From Phocaeicola sp. (GTDB lineage: Bacteria > Bacteroidota > Bacteroidia > Bacteroidales > Bacteroidaceae), in NCBI GenBank assembly GCA_020026175.1, contig JAHHQV010000016.1, forward strand, positions 1 through 47,653: 47,653 nt of DNA, given 5' to 3'. Made by a program: the position numbers and the translations under genes. Below the pieces are notes generated by a model, which was given only the letters and a program-made list of their open reading frames with translations, was not told where the DNA came from and searched no databases. Positions 44,666 through 47,653 of this stretch are shown one piece after another; the stretch's first letter is position 1, and every line of letters starts with the position of its first letter.

Positions 44666-44923
44666 CTACCAAAATCCTTCATGTCTGAAAACACGGTATA
44701 TCTCCGTCTGTTCAAGGTTTATCGACCTTTTCAGGTTGAACAGGCGCGCCCCCACAACAGGCTTCCACACCAGTACGAAATCCCCCTCACGGAGTTCCGG
44801 CGACATTGAGTCACTCGGAATCCGGAAGGATGCAAACACAAACACCTGTGCCAGAATCCATATCAGAAACAGGCATGTACACACAAATGTAATGTTCGTT
44901 ATTATGTCAAACCATCTCTTCAT
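44666..44923 (-). pseudogene. 5' fragment of a signal peptidase I (S26) gene
   Basis: The first ~75 residues of a type I signal peptidase remain. There is an N-terminal membrane anchor (about residues 8-32), then 'SFRIPSDSMSPELREGDFVLVWKPV' with the catalytic Ser39 in the SM motif, and 'FNLKRSINLEQTEIYRV'. The general-base Lys and the rest of the catalytic core are absent. The reading stops about ten residues further on, at the junction with IS copy B. The fragment keeps its own start codon, so a short non-catalytic peptide could still be made. Confidence 0.8.
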
Positions 44924-44939
44924 AATCTTACAATTCTAA

Positions 44940-45471
44940 CCTTTAAAAAACTTTACCTAAACAAATGTGGAAAATTCTATAATTCCTTGGGAGATATTAA
45001 ATAACATAGTATCTTATGAAGATATATCTCATTAGATTAAGCCATAAAGAAACCTCCAGCCTTAGAGCCAACTCCATCAGGCTCCTCCTTATGAAAAGAA
45101 TAGTTCTTACCAAATTGGTTCATCATTGCTCATAAAAGTCAAATACTTTTTCCCAATGAATCTGTAAATACAGATAATGACTTTATATATGTAGTAGTAC
45201 TGGTACTGAGTGGAAAGAAATGCTTCCTTCTGCCAACTTTAGTTCATATAGATAATCTTTATGAACTAAAGTCTTGCAAGACTGCAGTGCTAATAAGCAT
45301 ATAAATATTAAAAAAACTTCATTGTGTAATTTTTTTTAATATGCAAAATAATGTAATTTACATTATTCTTTATAACTCAAATGATTTATTCTACAATTCA
45401 CAATAATTTATTATACTTCTCTGCAAAGCAACAAATACATGATTTGTAGTGCTTCAAAACGATATAAAACA
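44940..45471. other. gene-poor gap with remnants, upstream of the truncated signal peptidase
   Basis: 532 bp with no intact gene. The left part (44940-45030) is AT-rich and featureless. The middle (45037-45322) holds pieces of open frame on the minus strand described separately as a decayed lipoprotein. The right part (45323-45471) is very AT-rich and lies just past the propeller lipoprotein gene; I see no convincing terminator hairpin there. Confidence 0.5.
45037..45322 (-). pseudogene. possible decayed small lipoprotein gene
   Basis: On the minus strand an ATG at 45322 begins MKFF and hits a stop inside a run of seven T. One added T would give a lipoprotein leader, MKFFLIFICLLALQSC, continuing open to 45183. 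A second frame then reads 'YYYIYKVIICIYRFIGKKYL' to a stop at 45107, and a third, from ATG 45126, reads 'NQFGKNYSFHKEEPDGVGSK' to a stop at 45037. The pieces join end to end in different frames, as expected for a gene broken by small indels. It lies between the propeller and signal-peptidase genes on the same strand. I recognise no family; chance open frames remain possible. Confidence 0.35.
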
Positions 45472-46542
45472 TTACTCATTTAAATTCTTGAACTTAAATT
45501 TTATTACGAACGGAATATCCCTACAGGCTACCTCATATTTGGATATATAATCTGTAAAAACGTTTTTCCCAGAGAAAGAAGAGGGATACACTATTCCATA
45601 AAAATAAGTACCATCATTTCCAATCACCGAAACGGGCGTTTCATTTCTTCTATATCCATAGTAAGTTTTCCCGGTAACTTTATCTACCAATATAAAATAA
45701 TTCCTAAGTTTCGGACCTAGAGCGCCTACAAATAACCACTCTTCAGTTTCTGAGGCCGAAACCAGGCTCTTTACATATGGTTGAGGATCTATCCTTAAAT
45801 ATTCTTCATTATTTGTCATATCAGTGCCTTCCGGTATATTCCATTTCTCAAAATCGAAGGAATATCTAATCATTATCGAATCTCCTTCAATCTTACTTAT
45901 TTCATAACGAGGTTCATAATCTGACAAGATATTCAGACATCCGTTCGGGTCCTGATAGAATTTCTGACAATCTAAAGGATATCCACTGCGTTTCTTTATA
46001 GGATACATATTTTCTCCATCCTTTACGTATATACTATTCTTGCTGTAAGACCAGAAGAAATATTCTCCTTCAACATTTTCTGCAAACTTGCAGAAACTTA
46101 TGGCTATCCTTTTAAGAGGTATCCTGTCAAGGTAATTACCGTTTGCCGCATCAAATACCACAATGGCAGAGTCAGACAATATCAATATATTTTTGCCGTC
46201 ATGACTAAATATGACATCCTTCATTTCAAAATATCCCTGCTTGCTGGAACTTGATGCCTTAATCTCATATAATAATTCTCCACCAGCATCAAAAACTGAT
46301 ATTACATTACGAATTCTGTCATAACCCAATATTGACTTGCCTGAAACTATAATTTTCTCGAAATGATTGGATGAACCATTTAAAGGCACATCCAAAGGTA
46401 TAGCATCTACAATGTCTATACGGTTATCCCATTCAAAAGCAGAACTTTTACGCAAGTCAACATGTATTTTACCATCCTTTACTTCGGTACATCCACATAT
46501 TAATATGAATATATATAGGATATATAAGAATTTATGTTTCAT
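45472..46542 (-). CDS. 6-bladed beta-propeller lipoprotein
   Basis: A 356-residue lipoprotein with lipobox LICGC (Cys18), so attached to the outer or inner membrane. The mature part has repeated propeller-blade strands ('GYDRIRNVISVFDAGGELLYEI', 'ILSDSAIVVFDAANGNYLDRIPL', 'YFILVDKVTGKTYYGY'; patterns only), as in Bacteroidetes 6-bladed beta-propeller proteins. The binding partner of these proteins is unknown. The gene follows another propeller lipoprotein by 7 bp, so both are in one operon. In other Bacteroides genomes similar genes occur near small NVEALA peptides and an S26 signal peptidase. Here only a broken S26 gene is left. Function is not established. Confidence 0.85.
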   Translation of the reverse strand: MKHKFLYILYIFILICGCTEVKDGKIHVDLRKSSAFEWDNRIDIVDAIPLDVPLNGSSNHFEKIIVSGKSILGYDRIRNVISVFDAGGELLYEIKASSSSKQGYFEMKDVIFSHDGKNILILSDSAIVVFDAANGNYLDRIPLKRIAISFCKFAENVEGEYFFWSYSKNSIYVKDGENMYPIKKRSGYPLDCQKFYQDPNGCLNILSDYEPRYEISKIEGDSIMIRYSFDFEKWNIPEGTDMTNNEEYLRIDPQPYVKSLVSASETEEWLFVGALGPKLRNYFILVDKVTGKTYYGYRRNETPVSVIGNDGTYFYGIVYPSSFSGKNVFTDYISKYEVACRDIPFVIKFKFKNLNE

Positions 46543-46549
46543 GATAATT

Positions 46550-47581
46550 TCAATGATTATTTAATGATGATATGTTTATCTTCATCAAAGAAAATTCCGG
46601 ATTCACTATGATGGCATAAATCTCATCTGTTCTTGTATCCCCACATATACGCAAAATGCAATATTCCGTATTGATTATTTTTGAAAGATTCAAATCATAG
46701 TCATAAACATAGAGAGAATGTGGCAATGTGGAAAAATCGCGAAGTGATTTACTTTCAGGTTTCTCTCCCTCAACTTCTACATCCCTGTCTAATGTCACTA
46801 TATAGTTTCGTGTCAATGCAAGCTCCATTGCACCACCTACCGGATCATCCTTGTCTATTATAAACTTACCGTTCTGTGAACTTCCTTCTATTTCTCCAAT
46901 TATTTCTTTTTCCAATGACAGTTTTCCGTTTTTCCACGAATAGGTGGCAATATAAGGTAGTCCCATGCAACTGTATACCAACAGGTTGTACTCCGGGTTA
47001 TATGCCAATTTTCCCTGATACAAATAATAGGCATTTTCATATTTCTCCGTAAAAGGAAATTTACCTCCTGTATCGGTCTTTTCTCCAGAATTTATACAGA
47101 AAAGACTCTCTGCTCCTGGTGTAAGATTCACTACTGTCTCATCATCCAGATGTATCAGGCTCGTAATATCTGTATTCTTTCCATATCTATTAGTTTTCAT
47201 GCTATATGAACCGGAACCGTCTATTGTATACAAATGTTCCATGCCTTTTACCGGATCGTTCAAGAAGAAGTTACCCGAAGGAGATACTGATGCGAGAGAA
47301 TAGGCAAACTCATCAGGTCCATCACCCACGTTGCCAAAACTACATACTTCATTACCGGACTTTACATCCACTACGTGAATGAAGTTTTCAGTTCCCATTG
47401 CATCCTCCCAATATACATAGCCGTCCATTGCAAAGATGGAACCAGGCATACTGGAGAATATACTATCAGTAATTACCGAACACTCTACAGTGTTTACCCT
47501 TTCAACATCAGTTTTTCTTTCTGATGTACAGTTTGTCAAAAACAGAGTTAAAAATAAACCATAAAATATTTTTTTCATCAT
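46550..47581 (-). CDS. BF3164/TolB-like propeller lipoprotein
   Basis: A 343-residue lipoprotein with lipobox LTNC (Cys18). The mature sequence has propeller features of the BF3164/TolB-like group: 'SMPGSIFAMDGYVYWED', 'FIHVVDVKSGNEVCSFGNVGDGPDEF', with the G-x-G-P-x-E-F pattern typical of this group, and a closing blade 'DEIYAIIVNPEFSLMKINI' (patterns only). It is the first gene of a two-gene unit with 45472-46542. A pair of 17-nt direct repeats lies just upstream of its start. An ATG one codon in is an alternative start. The role is unknown; related proteins are surface or periplasmic. Confidence 0.85.
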   Translation of the reverse strand: MMKKIFYGLFLTLFLTNCTSERKTDVERVNTVECSVITDSIFSSMPGSIFAMDGYVYWEDAMGTENFIHVVDVKSGNEVCSFGNVGDGPDEFAYSLASVSPSGNFFLNDPVKGMEHLYTIDGSGSYSMKTNRYGKNTDITSLIHLDDETVVNLTPGAESLFCINSGEKTDTGGKFPFTEKYENAYYLYQGKLAYNPEYNLLVYSCMGLPYIATYSWKNGKLSLEKEIIGEIEGSSQNGKFIIDKDDPVGGAMELALTRNYIVTLDRDVEVEGEKPESKSLRDFSTLPHSLYVYDYDLNLSKIINTEYCILRICGDTRTDEIYAIIVNPEFSLMKINISSLNNH

Positions 47582-47588
47582 GTCTTAG

Positions 47589-47637
47589 CCTAAAAAAAGT
47601 TGACTATTTTTTACGTTAAACCTAAAGTCTGTTGACT
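47589..47637 (-). promoter_or_regulatory. two direct repeats upstream of the propeller lipoprotein operon
   Basis: CCTAAAnnnnGTTGACT occurs at 47589-47605 and 47621-47637, exactly 32 bp apart (about three helical turns). On the coding strand this reads AGTCAACnnnnTTTAGG twice, the nearer copy 8 bp from the ATG. The spacing suggests a binding site for a dimeric or tandem regulator. No TAnnTTTG -7 box is seen in the 72 bp available before the window ends. Confidence 0.55.
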
Positions 47638-47653
47638 TCTTTATTTTATCCCT

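Noticed and set aside
44193..44939. 248-codon open frame joining transposase to other sequence
   Set aside because: The first ~150 residues are IS1380 transposase, but the rest is the antisense of the signal-peptidase fragment. It is a chimera from the IS junction, not a gene.
44940..45471. A NVEALA-type peptide gene expected near propeller lipoproteins
   Set aside because: I looked for the NVEALA pattern by eye on the minus strand of this gap and did not find it; only decayed lipoprotein-like frames are present.

Overview
The window looks like a chromosomal stretch from an anaerobic gut-type Bacteroidales bacterium (Bacteroides/Phocaeicola/Prevotella relatives). The evidence is: an AT-rich sequence; Bacteroidetes-type promoters (TAnnTTTG at -7, sometimes TTTG at -33) instead of sigma70 boxes; few Shine-Dalgarno sequences; family content such as S46 dipeptidyl-peptidases, DUF4369 and propeller lipoproteins, a Na+-pumping methylmalonyl-CoA decarboxylase operon, and an IS1380-family element of Bacteroides type. 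I see no tRNA, rRNA, CRISPR array, phage or recognised defence system.

Layout, left to right. 1-2.3 kb: a small secreted PepSY-like protein and an unrecognised 514-aa protein, separated by an unusual double hairpin. 2.4-6.1 kb: a three-gene biotin-dependent acyl-CoA carboxylase operon (biotin carboxylase, biotin carrier, carboxyltransferase). 6.2-11.9 kb: mfd and, divergently, a large TPR protein. 12-17.3 kb: a minus-strand housekeeping run (acyltransferase plsC, membrane metallophosphoesterase, MetH reactivation domain, dihydroorotase, dolichol-phosphate-mannose-synthase-like glycosyltransferase). 17.5-22.9 kb: a DUF4369 lipoprotein and a tandem pair of S46 peptidases whose specificity residues read as DPP7 (Gly) and DPP11 (Arg). 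After them comes an array of four palindromes with exactly 22-bp spacing. 23-29 kb: a probable ATP-grasp enzyme of unknown function, an AAA/DUF4143 ATPase, and pyruvate:ferredoxin oxidoreductase. 29.3-30.6 kb: a small 85-aa orphan with its own promoter and terminator, and a secreted esterase. 30.8-34.5 kb: a galactose operon (aldose 1-epimerase, sugar MFS transporter, galactokinase). 34.6-36 kb: folC. 36-40.8 kb: the succinate-to-propionate module (methylmalonyl-CoA epimerase, decarboxylase alpha, OadG-like subunit fused to a lamin-tail domain, biotin carrier, OadB). 41-47.6 kb: an accessory, rearranged region with a FemAB/GNAT-like transferase, two IS1380 remnants flanking an acyltransferase-like membrane protein, truncated propeller and signal-peptidase genes, and two intact 6-bladed-propeller lipoproteins.

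Together the metabolic genes describe asaccharolytic peptide uptake (DPP7/DPP11), galactose use, and mixed fermentation: PFOR makes acetyl-CoA and reduced ferredoxin, and the Mce/Mmd module decarboxylates methylmalonyl-CoA to propionyl-CoA while pumping Na+. The separate ATP-dependent carboxylase can run related chemistry in the other direction.

The strongest unexplained signals are the 22-bp-phased palindrome array (22888-22963), the interleaved inverted repeats at 615-664, the 17-nt direct repeat with 32-bp period upstream of the propeller lipoproteins (47589-47637), and the IS-scrambled propeller/signal-peptidase locus. No complete new system could be established from the sequence alone.
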